The notes under the pieces were generated by a model, which worked only from the letters and a program-made list of their open reading frames with translations, was not told where the DNA came from and searched no databases. From Fervidobacterium pennivorans (GTDB lineage: Bacteria > Thermotogota > Thermotogae > Thermotogales > Fervidobacteriaceae), in contig NZ_CP011393.1 in assembly GCF_001644665.1 (NCBI RefSeq), forward strand, positions 1,882,001 to 1,946,000: a DNA stretch of 64,000 bases. Direction: 5' to 3'. The first letter of the stretch is position 1. Each line of letters begins with the position of its first letter. Shown piece by piece: positions 35,065 to 43,276 of this stretch. The position numbers were made by a program, and so were the translations under genes.

Positions 35065-36072
35065 GTGAGACAAGAGCAAAGTGATGAAGTATCTAAGAAA
35101 ATAACCAATGGACATAAATTCAAAATCAGAATAATTGTGATATTCAAATTTTTCCTATACCTGTTTTCATTATTCATAGCTTTCGGTAATTTCTTTATTT
35201 TCTTGATTGTTTTTCTTATGTTAAACACACCAATTATTAGGAAGTCGATATTTGGCAGATTACCCACAGATTCAAAAGAACTCAGGAAACGAAATGTCAT
35301 AAAATACCGCGAAACTTTTGAATATTTGCCGGGGTTGTTGCTTGACATATTTTATCCGTCTTCTCTGGAATCAATGAGTAGGACACAAAGTATAAAAGGG
35401 GTTGTTTTATTCGCACATGGCGGCGGATGGATAAGTGGATACAGAAGACAACCAAATAACATTTCTTGGTACAGGTATCTTGTAAGTAAAGGGTTCATCG
35501 TAGCAACTATAGATTACGAAAGAGGATATAAAGCCGGTATCGAAAAGTTAATTGCTGAACTACTCCAAGCGGTTGTTTTTTTGGAAAACCATTTAGCAAA
35601 TAAACATGGGATAAATGAAAAGGTTTCACTAATGGGATTATCGGCAGGTGGTCATCTTGCTTTATTAGCTGCTAGTCGTATCCCCGAAAAGGTTAAAAAC
35701 GTTGTAGCCTACTATTCACCTTGCGACTTGCTTGATATATGGACTTCTACGTCTATTTTTGCTAGACTTGCTGCTGCAACAACGTTAAAAAGACTGCCTA
35801 CAAGAGCAAAAGACATGTATGAAAGATATTCTCCCATCAACAACATTACAAAGAACTATCCTCCAACACTTCTTGTGCATGGATTGAAAGATTCTGTTGT
35901 GCCATACATCTCCTCTGTGAAAATGTTTAAGAGACTTCGGGAGAAAGGATTAATAGCAAAACTTCTTCTCCATCCAAAAGGTAATCATGGTTTCGAGTTT
36001 GTTTTGAGAGACCTAAAGACTGTTGATATAATAGAGAAAACAGCACAGTTTTTGGAGGGAAAGTTATGGTGA
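35065..36072 (+). CDS. Alpha/beta hydrolase, hormone-sensitive-lipase-like, membrane anchored
   Basis: About 335 residues. An N-terminal hydrophobic segment (FFLYLFSLFIAFGNFFIFLI) should anchor it. HGGGW is the oxyanion motif, GLSAGGH the serine elbow, HGLKDSVVP the acid and KGNHGFEF the histidine region. I start at GTG 35065 behind GGAG; the longer frame would begin at the end of a TATAAT at 35018-35023, which looks like its own promoter. The downstream hydrolase gene overlaps its end by 7 bp. Confidence 0.82.
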   Translation: MRQEQSDEVSKKITNGHKFKIRIIVIFKFFLYLFSLFIAFGNFFIFLIVFLMLNTPIIRKSIFGRLPTDSKELRKRNVIKYRETFEYLPGLLLDIFYPSSLESMSRTQSIKGVVLFAHGGGWISGYRRQPNNISWYRYLVSKGFIVATIDYERGYKAGIEKLIAELLQAVVFLENHLANKHGINEKVSLMGLSAGGHLALLAASRIPEKVKNVVAYYSPCDLLDIWTSTSIFARLAAATTLKRLPTRAKDMYERYSPINNITKNYPPTLLVHGLKDSVVPYISSVKMFKRLREKGLIAKLLLHPKGNHGFEFVLRDLKTVDIIEKTAQFLEGKLW

Positions 36073-37085
36073 GTTTCAATTACACAGGTAAAATCGCTGA
36101 TTTCACACAAGGATATATAATGAAATCGAAGAAGTTTCGTGGTATATACACTCGTTTTAACACACTTTACTCTAATCCAGAGAGAGGTACAGAAATTGTT
36201 GAATACTATCTTTTTGACCCAAAGGAGGCGCCTGTTGGCATATTGTTTGTCTTGCATGGTCTTGGAACATCCAATATCCCATTTTTACTGTGGATGGCGA
36301 CACACCTTGCAAACGCTAATGTCAGGGTTGTGATGCCAATTTTACCGGGGAACTTTACAAGGGTTGCACACGGTTCTGTTAGTGGAAAAGATTTCTTTGA
36401 CGCAGATGTTGAGAGAGCGACAAAATTTTGGGAACAGGCAGTTGTTGATGTTCTCTCCGTCATTGACCATCTGAAATCTCAGAACCTGTGGGTCGACAAC
36501 GCTCATCTGTTTGGTTTCTGTCTTGGCGGTATGATATCGGTTATGATAAACGCCATTCGAAACGATTTCAAAAAAACCATCCTAATGACTGTTGGTGGAG
36601 AAATGGCAACCCTTATGTGGCATTCACCTACGCTAGCGTATTTTAGAAGAAGTATTGAAAAACTCAAATCAAACGAAAAAACCAAAGGAAAATTAAAACA
36701 CTTTATCGATGACCAGAAGAAAATAAAGGAGATTTTTGAGGAACAATTAAAAATGTTAAAACGGTTCAAATCAGTTGAAGAAATGCAATCGAGCAATATA
36801 CACCCCTACCTAAAATTAGACCCCATTGCATACGCGCAGTTCGTGGATAGAGAAAAGATAATTTTTGTGGAAGCACTTTTTGACAAGGCACTTCCAAAAA
36901 GAAGTAGGAAGTTATTATGGGAGGCACTGGGAAGACCGAAGCGGTATATCATACCAAGTGGACACGTCACATGGCTTCCATTTGGCTTCTTCGTTGGACG
37001 GTTTATATTACAAAACATGGGAATCAAGGAGTTTAAAAAACAAATGGAACTATTGAAGAAAATAGAACTTGAAGAAAAGAAGTAG
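36066..37085 (+). CDS. Alpha/beta hydrolase with a cysteine nucleophile elbow
   Basis: 339-residue hydrolase. The nucleophile elbow is LFGFCLGGM, with Cys in place of Ser, as in dienelactone hydrolases and PHA synthases; the oxyanion loop is VLHGLGTSN and a histidine follows in PSGHVTWLPFG. A lid-like helical insertion lies at about residues 175-255. There is no signal peptide. It overlaps the previous hydrolase gene, with GGAGGGAAAGTT before its ATG, so the two are coupled. The reaction is not known. Confidence 0.78.
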   Translation: MVSFNYTGKIADFTQGYIMKSKKFRGIYTRFNTLYSNPERGTEIVEYYLFDPKEAPVGILFVLHGLGTSNIPFLLWMATHLANANVRVVMPILPGNFTRVAHGSVSGKDFFDADVERATKFWEQAVVDVLSVIDHLKSQNLWVDNAHLFGFCLGGMISVMINAIRNDFKKTILMTVGGEMATLMWHSPTLAYFRRSIEKLKSNEKTKGKLKHFIDDQKKIKEIFEEQLKMLKRFKSVEEMQSSNIHPYLKLDPIAYAQFVDREKIIFVEALFDKALPKRSRKLLWEALGRPKRYIIPSGHVTWLPFGFFVGRFILQNMGIKEFKKQMELLKKIELEEKK

Positions 37086-37098
37086 AAACCAATCTCTT

Positions 37099-37484
37099 TT
37101 AGAAACCGGGCCAACCAAAATCAAATACTGCACCAAAAGGCAATTCTTGTCTGTTTTTTAAGAGCTTAAATTCTACGGAAATATACTTATCGAATTTTGA
37201 TTGTGTAACCGTATGGCAGTCAATTATATATTTTATCGTTCGTTCAAAATCTCCAAAGTTCACTTTTAAATAGTAACCGTCTATAGTTAAAGTACTTGGA
37301 CGTGCTTGTGGGATTTCAGGATGAATACTGTCCCAATAACCACCGTTATCGGTGAGAAATTTTGCCCATATGTTTGCAGATGACATTTATTATCGTTGGT
37401 CCAAAGTATCTGCAGCATTTGGACCAGCATTAGTAAGAATGTTAACAAACAAAGGTTAACAACAAACTTTCTCACATATATCAT
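37099..37484 (-). pseudogene. Probable frameshifted small secreted protein
   Basis: A signal-like stretch (MIYVRKFVVNLCLLTFLLML, start 37484, AAGAGAG ahead) runs in one frame, and a 95-residue soluble segment ending AVFDFGWPGF continues in another frame from about 37386. The second part has no ribosome site and two stop codons just before it. Reading them as one damaged gene is the simplest explanation; two separate tiny genes is the alternative. Confidence 0.45.
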
Positions 37485-37497
37485 CTCTCTTGATTTC

Positions 37498-37531
37498 AAT
37501 AATCCCCCGCCAATCCAAGCGGGGGATTATT
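37498..37531. terminator. Hairpin after the dipeptidase gene
   Basis: AATAATCCCCCGC-loop-GCGGGGGATTATT; strong stem but weak T-tract on both sides. Confidence 0.65.
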
Positions 37532-37550
37532 ATCCGTGAAATTGCATGAA

Positions 37551-38942
37551 TTACTCTGTTAACCAAGCATATATAAGTTTCGTGTATATACGTATGTATT
37601 TCTTAAATGATTCCAAAGACCAACATTCATCAGGCTGGTGCATGTGAGTATCTTCTCCTGGGAAGACCGCACCGTATGCTACACCATATGGAACACTTCT
37701 TGCATATGTACCTCCACCTATTGAGATAGGTTCGGAGATGTCTTGAGTTTCTTCGCGGTATATCTTCAGTAGCAATCTCATAAAGTCACTGTCTTTTGAC
37801 ACGTAAAGAGGTTTACTATAACTTGTTCGTTCTACTTCAAAACCTTTCATGGCTTCTTTGATTTGCAATGTTATCATATCCACATTGAAGAATATTGGGT
37901 GTCTAATGTTTATAATCGCTGTTATCGTATCGTTCTCAAGTTTTAGAATTCCGAGGTTGCACGTAAGTTTTTTACTCACATCATCTTGACCGGATATGCC
38001 AAGACCTATACCGTAGTAATCTCTTCCAAGGCGCTCGTATAACGTTCTAATCGTCTCATTTTCCGGACCAAAATCAATTCTTGAAAGTAATTCAAGCATA
38101 CCAGACGCTGCATTAATTCCTGCTTCTGGGTGAGCACCGTGTGCAGATTTGCCAAGTGATTTAATTGTGATTCTGTTACCATCAATCTTGCATTCGTACT
38201 TACACACTCCCACGTAATTAGACACTAAATATGCAATTTCATTCAACTTATCAGACTCTACAATTGCAATACATTCTTCCGGTACAACATTTGCTGCCGT
38301 TCCTGCTCTTAGCTCTACCAATTTTGTTGTGTGTTCTTTTGAAATCTTCTTGCTTATTGAATATGTAACTATACCTTTTTCTGCAAAAACTGCTGGAAAA
38401 TCCCCGTCCGGTGTTACCGCTGCGTCTGGGTAAGGTTCTTTCGTAAAGTAATACTTCAAACATTGAGAACCATTTTCTTCGTTTGTACCAAATATAATAC
38501 GTACCCTATTTTTTGGTTTATCGACCAATTCTGAAGCTATCTTTAATGCAAAAAGTGCGCCAATGCTAGGTCCTTTATCATCAGAAACACCTCTACCATA
38601 CATCTTACCATCTCTAATCACCAGCTCAAACGGGTTACTTGTCCACCTTTCTATATCACCTTCGGGGACAACATCTAAATGCCCAAGTACAGCGTAAATT
38701 TTCCCACCTTCGCCGTATTCCACATGTCCTGCATAGTTATCGATGTTCACACTCTTAAATCCTAGTTCTTCAGCTATCTTCAAGGTTTCATGCAAAGCTT
38801 TTGCAGGACCCTCACCAAAAGGCATTCCATCTTTTGGTTCACTCATCACAGATTTAATCGCTATAACCTTTTTGAGAGCTTCTAAGATTTCATCAAAATA
38901 TTTGTCAACCTTTTCGTTGATGATTTTACTGACATCCGACAT
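37551..38942 (-). CDS. M20 family dipeptidase (PepV/Sapep type)
   Basis: 463-residue cytosolic zinc peptidase. Metal ligands and catalytic residues are in VLGHLDVVPEGD, VSDDKGPSIG and GTNEENGSQ; a late histidine is in FPGEDTHMHQPDE. The lid domain between residues ~180 and 340 is as in PepV. It frees amino acids from dipeptides. GAAAGGGGTATGAGCT precedes the ATG. The gene stands alone between a terminator and the broken regulator. Confidence 0.92.
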   Translation of the reverse strand: MSDVSKIINEKVDKYFDEILEALKKVIAIKSVMSEPKDGMPFGEGPAKALHETLKIAEELGFKSVNIDNYAGHVEYGEGGKIYAVLGHLDVVPEGDIERWTSNPFELVIRDGKMYGRGVSDDKGPSIGALFALKIASELVDKPKNRVRIIFGTNEENGSQCLKYYFTKEPYPDAAVTPDGDFPAVFAEKGIVTYSISKKISKEHTTKLVELRAGTAANVVPEECIAIVESDKLNEIAYLVSNYVGVCKYECKIDGNRITIKSLGKSAHGAHPEAGINAASGMLELLSRIDFGPENETIRTLYERLGRDYYGIGLGISGQDDVSKKLTCNLGILKLENDTITAIINIRHPIFFNVDMITLQIKEAMKGFEVERTSYSKPLYVSKDSDFMRLLLKIYREETQDISEPISIGGGTYARSVPYGVAYGAVFPGEDTHMHQPDECWSLESFKKYIRIYTKLIYAWLTE

Positions 38943-39005
38943 AGCTCATACCCCTTTCTATTTTTTATTCATCAATATTTTACCATAAACATGAAAAACT
39001 TTACA

Positions 39006-39530
39006 CTAAGGATTTCCATTGCCTCGGTTTTTAGTGGAGTTCCTTACTTTTAGTTCAACGGGCAAAATTATCTGAGAAATGGAACCAGTTTCGATATTCT
39101 TTATTAAACTCTTGAACGCTTCTCTTCCCAATCTGATTTTATCTGTAGCTACCGTTGTTAAAGGAGGCTCTATTATCGATGAAAAACTGATGTCATCGAA
39201 GCCAACAATGGAAAGTTCCTCAGGAATTTTAAATCCATTCTCTTTCAACAACTTGATAACCGCGTAAGCAAAGATGTCGTTATAACAGACTACCGCATCA
39301 TACTTGAATTCTTTTTTCATCCTACGGAGAAACATTTGGAAAGTTTCGTAGGCATTTTCGAAACCTTCGTTCGAGTATATGACTTCGAATTCAATTTTGT
39401 TTTCCAAGGTTTGTTCATACTCATTTAGAGCTTTTCTCATCCCCTGTTCCCTAACTCTTGCTGCATATTTGTATTTCTGAGCGTTTAAAAAAAGCACATT
39501 TTTATGTCCAGTGTCTAAAAGGTATTTCAT
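39006..39530 (-). pseudogene. LacI-family regulator lacking its DNA-binding half
   Basis: The 174 remaining residues match the second half of a LacI/GalR repressor: KYLLDTGHKNVLFLNAQ, then YDAVVCYNDIFAYAVIKLL, SIVGFDDISFSSIIEPPLTTVATD and IILPVELKVRNST at the end. A complete protein is about 330 residues, so the helix-turn-helix and first subdomain are missing. In-frame stops lie just upstream, and 39531-39718 shows no helix-turn-helix in any minus frame. The palindrome at 39653-39664 remains in front, consistent with an internal deletion that joined the old promoter to the second half. Confidence 0.8.
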
Positions 39531-39652
39531 TATTCTTATTCATTGAACCAAAGTCAAATAGGTCTAAAAAATTAGGAAAATCAAGTCTGTACTGTTATAA
39601 TGGTAACTAAATATTTGTTTTTTTCAAAATACTTTGAATTTCATTATCATCT

Positions 39653-39664
39653 GGTAACGTTATC
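39653..39664. promoter_or_regulatory. LacI-family operator upstream of the broken regulator
   Basis: GGTAACGTTATC, one base from the perfect palindromes at 29699 and 34795; its position suggests former autoregulation. Confidence 0.6.
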
Positions 39665-39718
39665 ATATTATAAAAAATATAAGGTAGCACTTTACTTAGC
39701 CACTTTACGAAGTTATTC

Positions 39719-40201
39719 TTAAATTTCCCTAACCATATTTTTGTAGATTCCTGGATAGGACCCCTCAATTTCTATTGCATTAACGGTTTTTTTATAATAC
39801 TCAATCGGACCAGGGTCTCCTATAATGGCATAAGCATATCCGACGTTGAACATGTCGTGTAGGCAAGCTAGTAAAAGAGCCTTCCCTATTCCCTTTCCCC
39901 TGTATTCTTCATCAACACCTGTTGGTCCGAAAAATCCGCGCACTGTAGCATCATAACAAGCAAATCCAACGATTTTGTTCGTCTTCTCATCTATAGCTAT
40001 GAACGAAGAAATCGGCTTGTTGGAAAACGTCATATCAGTTTCGCTTGCCCAGTGATTGCCAAACTTCGACCTGACCCATTCAACAACAAAGTATTTCTCT
40101 GGACCGATTGGGCGTTTGATGACAATTCCATTTTTCCTTGCTTCCTCTAATGTGCTATTAAGCTCGGGTAACTCATACAACTTTACTAACATATCACCCA
40201 T
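39719..40201 (-). CDS. GNAT-family N-acetyltransferase
   Basis: 160-residue acetyltransferase. The acetyl-CoA loop is VDEEYRGKGIGKALLLACLH, with IIGDPGPIEYYKKTV as the closing strand and helix. GGGGGTG precedes the ATG. The substrate (amine, protein or antibiotic) cannot be told from the sequence. Confidence 0.85.
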   Translation of the reverse strand: MGDMLVKLYELPELNSTLEEARKNGIVIKRPIGPEKYFVVEWVRSKFGNHWASETDMTFSNKPISSFIAIDEKTNKIVGFACYDATVRGFFGPTGVDEEYRGKGIGKALLLACLHDMFNVGYAYAIIGDPGPIEYYKKTVNAIEIEGSYPGIYKNMVREI

Positions 40202-40223
40202 ACGTTCACCCCCTGCTAAGAGG

Positions 40224-40991
40224 TCAAATTAAGTCCATAAGTATTTTTAAAAAAAGTATTGCGAGAACTCCAAGCATCACAGGTTTGATAATCTTTGCAC
40301 CTTTTTTCAATGCAAGTCCCGAACCGAGCCAGTTGCCCGCAATCCCGAAGACGGCTGCAGGCAGTCCTATGGAATACAAAACCTTTTTACCAACGATGAA
40401 AGTAAGAAGTGCACCTACGTTTGAAGCCAAATTGACTATCTTAGCTGTTCCTGATGCACTCACGTGGTCTAAGGACAAAAAACTTACGTAAAGTATTATC
40501 AAAAAAGTGCCAGTTCCTGGTCCAAAGAAGCCATCGTATGTACCTATAGTCAAACCTATCAAACCAGAAACTACAACTGCTCGTGTCTTTGAGACGTTTT
40601 CGACTTCCAGTGTTCTTTCTTTCCTTGGATTTGCCAAAAGAACAATTACAGCCGCTAAAGGTATTAAGAACGCTAAGACAAACTTTAAGACATTATCGCT
40701 CAATACAAGCGCCAACTTTGCACCTATGTGCGAGCCTATAAGCGCTCCAACAACCGAGGGAAAAGCAACAAGGTAAACTATCGCCCTTCCTTTCGCATAT
40801 CTAAGTGTGCTGAAAATTGTCCCTATCGTCGATGAAAGTTTATTTGTAGCAAGCGCGTTGTGACTTGGCAAACCTACGAACAAATAAGCAGGAAGTGAGA
40901 TGAGACCTCCACCCCCAGCTATTGAGTCAACAAATCCTGCTAAGAAAATTAATGGATAAAGTACAATTAAATCTCGAAAAGTTATGTGCAT
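40224..40991 (-). CDS. TSUP (TauE/SafE) family membrane permease
   Basis: About 255 residues with eight membrane helices. The two half-repeats carry AGFVDSIAGGGGLISLPAYL and GTYDGFFGPGTGTFLIILY, the conserved glycine-rich signatures of sulfite/organosulfonate exporters and related carriers. Start at ATG 40991 is chosen over a GTG three codons upstream. The substrate is unknown; sulfur oxyanions are the family guess. Confidence 0.88.
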   Translation of the reverse strand: MHITFRDLIVLYPLIFLAGFVDSIAGGGGLISLPAYLFVGLPSHNALATNKLSSTIGTIFSTLRYAKGRAIVYLVAFPSVVGALIGSHIGAKLALVLSDNVLKFVLAFLIPLAAVIVLLANPRKERTLEVENVSKTRAVVVSGLIGLTIGTYDGFFGPGTGTFLIILYVSFLSLDHVSASGTAKIVNLASNVGALLTFIVGKKVLYSIGLPAAVFGIAGNWLGSGLALKKGAKIIKPVMLGVLAILFLKILMDLI

Positions 40992-41025
40992 TTTAATCAC
41001 TCACTTTTCTACTATAATGAACGCT

Positions 41026-41862
41026 CTATAGTGCCGGAATTTTCACCACTTTTTCCAACAACCAGCCTATTAGATACGCAACTGCTGCCGAAAGCCCACC
41101 AACAAACAACATTTCGAAACCGCCTTTATACCACTTTACACCGGTAACAACCTGGCGCAATGCACCAACGAAAAATAACGTTGCCGCAGTTATTAGACAC
41201 GATGCCAAAAACTGATTTTGAGCCAACAGTTGAGACTGGGACGCAAAGATGTACGCAATCAGTGGCATAAAACCAGCAATGGCAAAAGATAGGAACGTTA
41301 CAACAGCGCTTTTGAGAGGATTCGTATCATCTTCAAAAATCCCAAGTTCCTCGTGTAGCATCGTGTCTACCCATATCTCTTTATTACTTGTGATTACCTC
41401 AACAAGACGTTCTAATTTTTCACCAGTTAGTCCTTTCCTCTTGTAAATCTCTCTAACTTCAAGTTTTTCAGCTTCAGGCATATGTTCTATCTCCCACAAC
41501 TCACGTTCTTTTTCAGATCTTATGTAGTCTTTTTCCGATTTCTCCGATAGGTAGTCCCCTATCGCCATAGAAATACCATCGGCAAAAAGATTTGCCAAAC
41601 CGACAATAATAGCAATCTTGGGATTCAAGTTTGCTCCAGCTATTCCAGAAATTGCAGCAAATGTCGTTACTATACCATCACTTGCACCGTAAACAGCTTG
41701 ACCTATATACTTTCCCTGTTCGGTTTTGTGCCAAGGTTCTTTTCCTATCTCATCAGGTGAGTGTAGCTTTTTGTGAGTTTCTAAATCTCCTTTTTTAAAA
41801 GCTTCACTGGCAAGCCTCGGTCTTGACCTAGGTGTGAGCTTTGAGAATACCCATCTAAACAC
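41026..41862 (-). CDS. VIT1/CCC1-family metal transporter
   Basis: About 278 residues. A soluble N-terminal arm (SEAFKKGDLETHKKLHSPDE) leads into AVYGASDGIVTTFAAISGIAG and LFADGISMAIGDYLSEKSE, the paired motifs of vacuolar iron and manganese transporter relatives; an acidic cytosolic loop and three more helices follow. GTG 41862 with GGGAGG 9 nt upstream is taken as start; the frame opens 18 codons earlier but that part contains a TATAAT and reads like promoter. It probably exports ferrous iron or manganese. Confidence 0.87.
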   Translation of the reverse strand: MFRWVFSKLTPRSRPRLASEAFKKGDLETHKKLHSPDEIGKEPWHKTEQGKYIGQAVYGASDGIVTTFAAISGIAGANLNPKIAIIVGLANLFADGISMAIGDYLSEKSEKDYIRSEKERELWEIEHMPEAEKLEVREIYKRKGLTGEKLERLVEVITSNKEIWVDTMLHEELGIFEDDTNPLKSAVVTFLSFAIAGFMPLIAYIFASQSQLLAQNQFLASCLITAATLFFVGALRQVVTGVKWYKGGFEMLFVGGLSAAVAYLIGWLLEKVVKIPAL

Positions 41863-42012
41863 TTCTCGATGCCTCCCTTCTGCAAGTTTACTTATCTCAT
41901 TATACCATATATGCACAATCTAGCGCACAAAAAACAGTGTATTAACTTGCTTCGTAGTTACTAGATACAAAATGTTAACCTTTTCTTTTCATTAAAACTT
42001 ATTCAAAACCAC

Positions 42013-42040
42013 TTGACAAAAAATTTTTCTTTGGTATTAT
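42013..42040 (+). promoter_or_regulatory. Promoter of the tRNA-Glu/Val/Phe cluster
   Basis: TTGACA (42013-42018), 16-bp spacer, TATTAT (42035-42040). Confidence 0.85.
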
Positions 42041-42103
42041 TGGTAACGGTCACTGATTGAAGGACCAAAATTGTGTGGAAAAACACGAAGAAACAAAGGA
42101 AAC

Positions 42104-42179
42104 GCCCCCATCGTCTAGCGGTCTAGGACACTGGCCTTTCAAGCCAGCGGCACGGGTTCGAATCCCGTTGGGGGCGCCA
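42104..42179 (+). tRNA. tRNA-Glu (TTC)
   Basis: 76 nt, acceptor GCCCCCA/TGGGGGC, discriminator G, encoded CCA; anticodon stem-loop CTGGC-CTTTCAA-GCCAG. Confidence 0.96.
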
Positions 42180-42195
42180 GTTTTTAAAATAGGTT

Positions 42196-42270
42196 GGGTG
42201 CGTAGCTCAGAGGGAGAGCGTCTGCCTTACGAGCAGAAGGTCGTAGGTTCAAGTCCTGCCGCACCCACCA
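42196..42270 (+). tRNA. tRNA-Val (TAC)
   Basis: 75 nt, acceptor GGGTGCG/CGCACCC, discriminator A, encoded CCA; anticodon loop CTTACGA. Confidence 0.96.
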
Positions 42271-42314
42271 AGTGGAAAAAATGAATTGAAACGATTATAT
42301 AAAAACTTAATGGT

Positions 42315-42390
42315 GGCCAGGTAGCTCAGTTGGTAGAGCAGTGGACTGAAAATCCACGTGTCGACGGTTCGATTCCGTCCCTGGCCACCA
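42315..42390 (+). tRNA. tRNA-Phe (GAA)
   Basis: 76 nt, acceptor GGCCAGG/CCTGGCC, discriminator A, encoded CCA; anticodon loop CTGAAAA. Confidence 0.96.
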
Positions 42391-42428
42391 GTTTTTTTAT
42401 ATACACGTGGAAACGCTAAAATCATCTG

Positions 42429-42456
42429 TTGAACAACTAGAAAATTTTGGTATAAT
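42429..42456 (+). promoter_or_regulatory. Promoter of the rpmH-rnpA-yidC operon
   Basis: TTGAAC (42429-42434), 16-bp spacer, TATAAT (42451-42456), 41 bp before the L34 start. Confidence 0.82.
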
Positions 42457-42496
42457 CGGAATTAGACCTACAAACATATGAAAAGGAGGAAGTGGT

Positions 42497-42631
42497 ATGA
42501 AGAGAACGTACCAACCGTCTCGAATCAAAAGAAAAAGAACCCATGGATTTCTTGCCAGAAAGTCCACACCTGGCGGAAGAAGAGTTCTAAAGAACAGAAG
42601 AAGAACAGGTAGATGGAGACTCACAGTCTGA
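42497..42631 (+). CDS. rpmH: 50S ribosomal protein L34
   Basis: 44-residue, highly basic ribosomal protein, [20 protein letters not shown] at the start and the usual [11 protein letters not shown] end. AAAAGGAGGAAGTGGT precedes the ATG. The next gene, rnpA, starts 19 bp before its stop. Confidence 0.97.
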   Translation: MKRTYQPSRIKRKRTHGFLARKSTPGGRRVLKNRRRTGRWRLTV

Positions 42632-43008
42632 GAAAGTATACATTCAGAAAAAGAGAGCGCCTGAGACTCAGGAGGGATATATCCCTAGTTTTTAAATACG
42701 GTAAAGCGATTCAAAGTGAAGATTTTGTAGTACTTTACAAAAAGAATGGACTTGATTACAGTAGGTTAGCCATCATCGTGAAGCGAAAATTTGGAAAGGC
42801 GAACCGGAGAAATAAATTGAGAAGATGGATTCGTGAATGTTTTAGATTGAACAAAGATTCTATTCCAAAGGGATATGACTTCATTGTTATAGCAAGAAAA
42901 GCGCTATCCGAAAAGTTTGAAAAAAGTAACTATAAAGTCGTTTGCAAAGCACTTTTGGGGAATTTTGAGAGGTTAATTGATGCGGAAAGCAATACTGGGA
43001 CTTATTAG
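42613..43008 (+). CDS. rnpA: Ribonuclease P protein component
   Basis: 131-residue basic protein that helps RNase P RNA trim the 5' ends of tRNAs. Signature [14 protein letters not shown] is at residues ~72-85, and the N-terminal [18 protein letters not shown] is typical. No start downstream of ATG 42613 suits the family, so the gene overlaps rpmH by 19 bp; the ribosome site AGGT is weak, which points to coupled translation. Confidence 0.93.
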   Translation: METHSLRKYTFRKRERLRLRRDISLVFKYGKAIQSEDFVVLYKKNGLDYSRLAIIVKRKFGKANRRNKLRRWIRECFRLNKDSIPKGYDFIVIARKALSEKFEKSNYKVVCKALLGNFERLIDAESNTGTY

Positions 43009-43276
43009 ATTTTATCAAAAGTACATTTCTCCTTTAAAACCCCCAACGTGCAGGTTTGAACCAACCTGTTCCACATATGCATATCAAGCTGTGGAAAAGT
43101 TTGGCATTTTTAGGGGGCTCCTCCTGGGTTTCTGGCGCATTCTCAGATGTAATCCTTTGTCAAAAGGTGGATTTGACCCTGTTCCGGAAGAGTTCACACT
43201 GTTCCATCTCCCAAAACACGACAAATCCGTGGAACATCAAAAAATAAATAACATTCGAAGGAGGCGGTCAAGTTGA
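42980..43276 (+). CDS. yidD: Membrane protein insertion efficiency factor YidD
   Basis: 98-residue YidD family protein. [20 protein letters not shown] with [15 protein letters not shown] and [16 protein letters not shown] are the hallmark motifs with conserved cysteines. It assists YidC-dependent membrane insertion. Start at ATG 42980 (GAGAGGTTAATTG ahead); it overlaps rnpA by 29 bp and ends 4 bp inside yidC. Confidence 0.93.
   Translation: MRKAILGLIRFYQKYISPLKPPTCRFEPTCSTYAYQAVEKFGIFRGLLLGFWRILRCNPLSKGGFDPVPEEFTLFHLPKHDKSVEHQKINNIRRRRSS

Noticed and set aside
39531-39718. Missing N-terminal half of the LacI protein in another frame.
   Set aside because: All three minus frames were read; none gives a helix-turn-helix or the linker, so a simple frameshift does not explain the short gene.
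42046-42057. GGTAACGGTCAC near the tRNA-Glu promoter as a further LacI operator.
   Set aside because: Only the left half matches; no palindrome.
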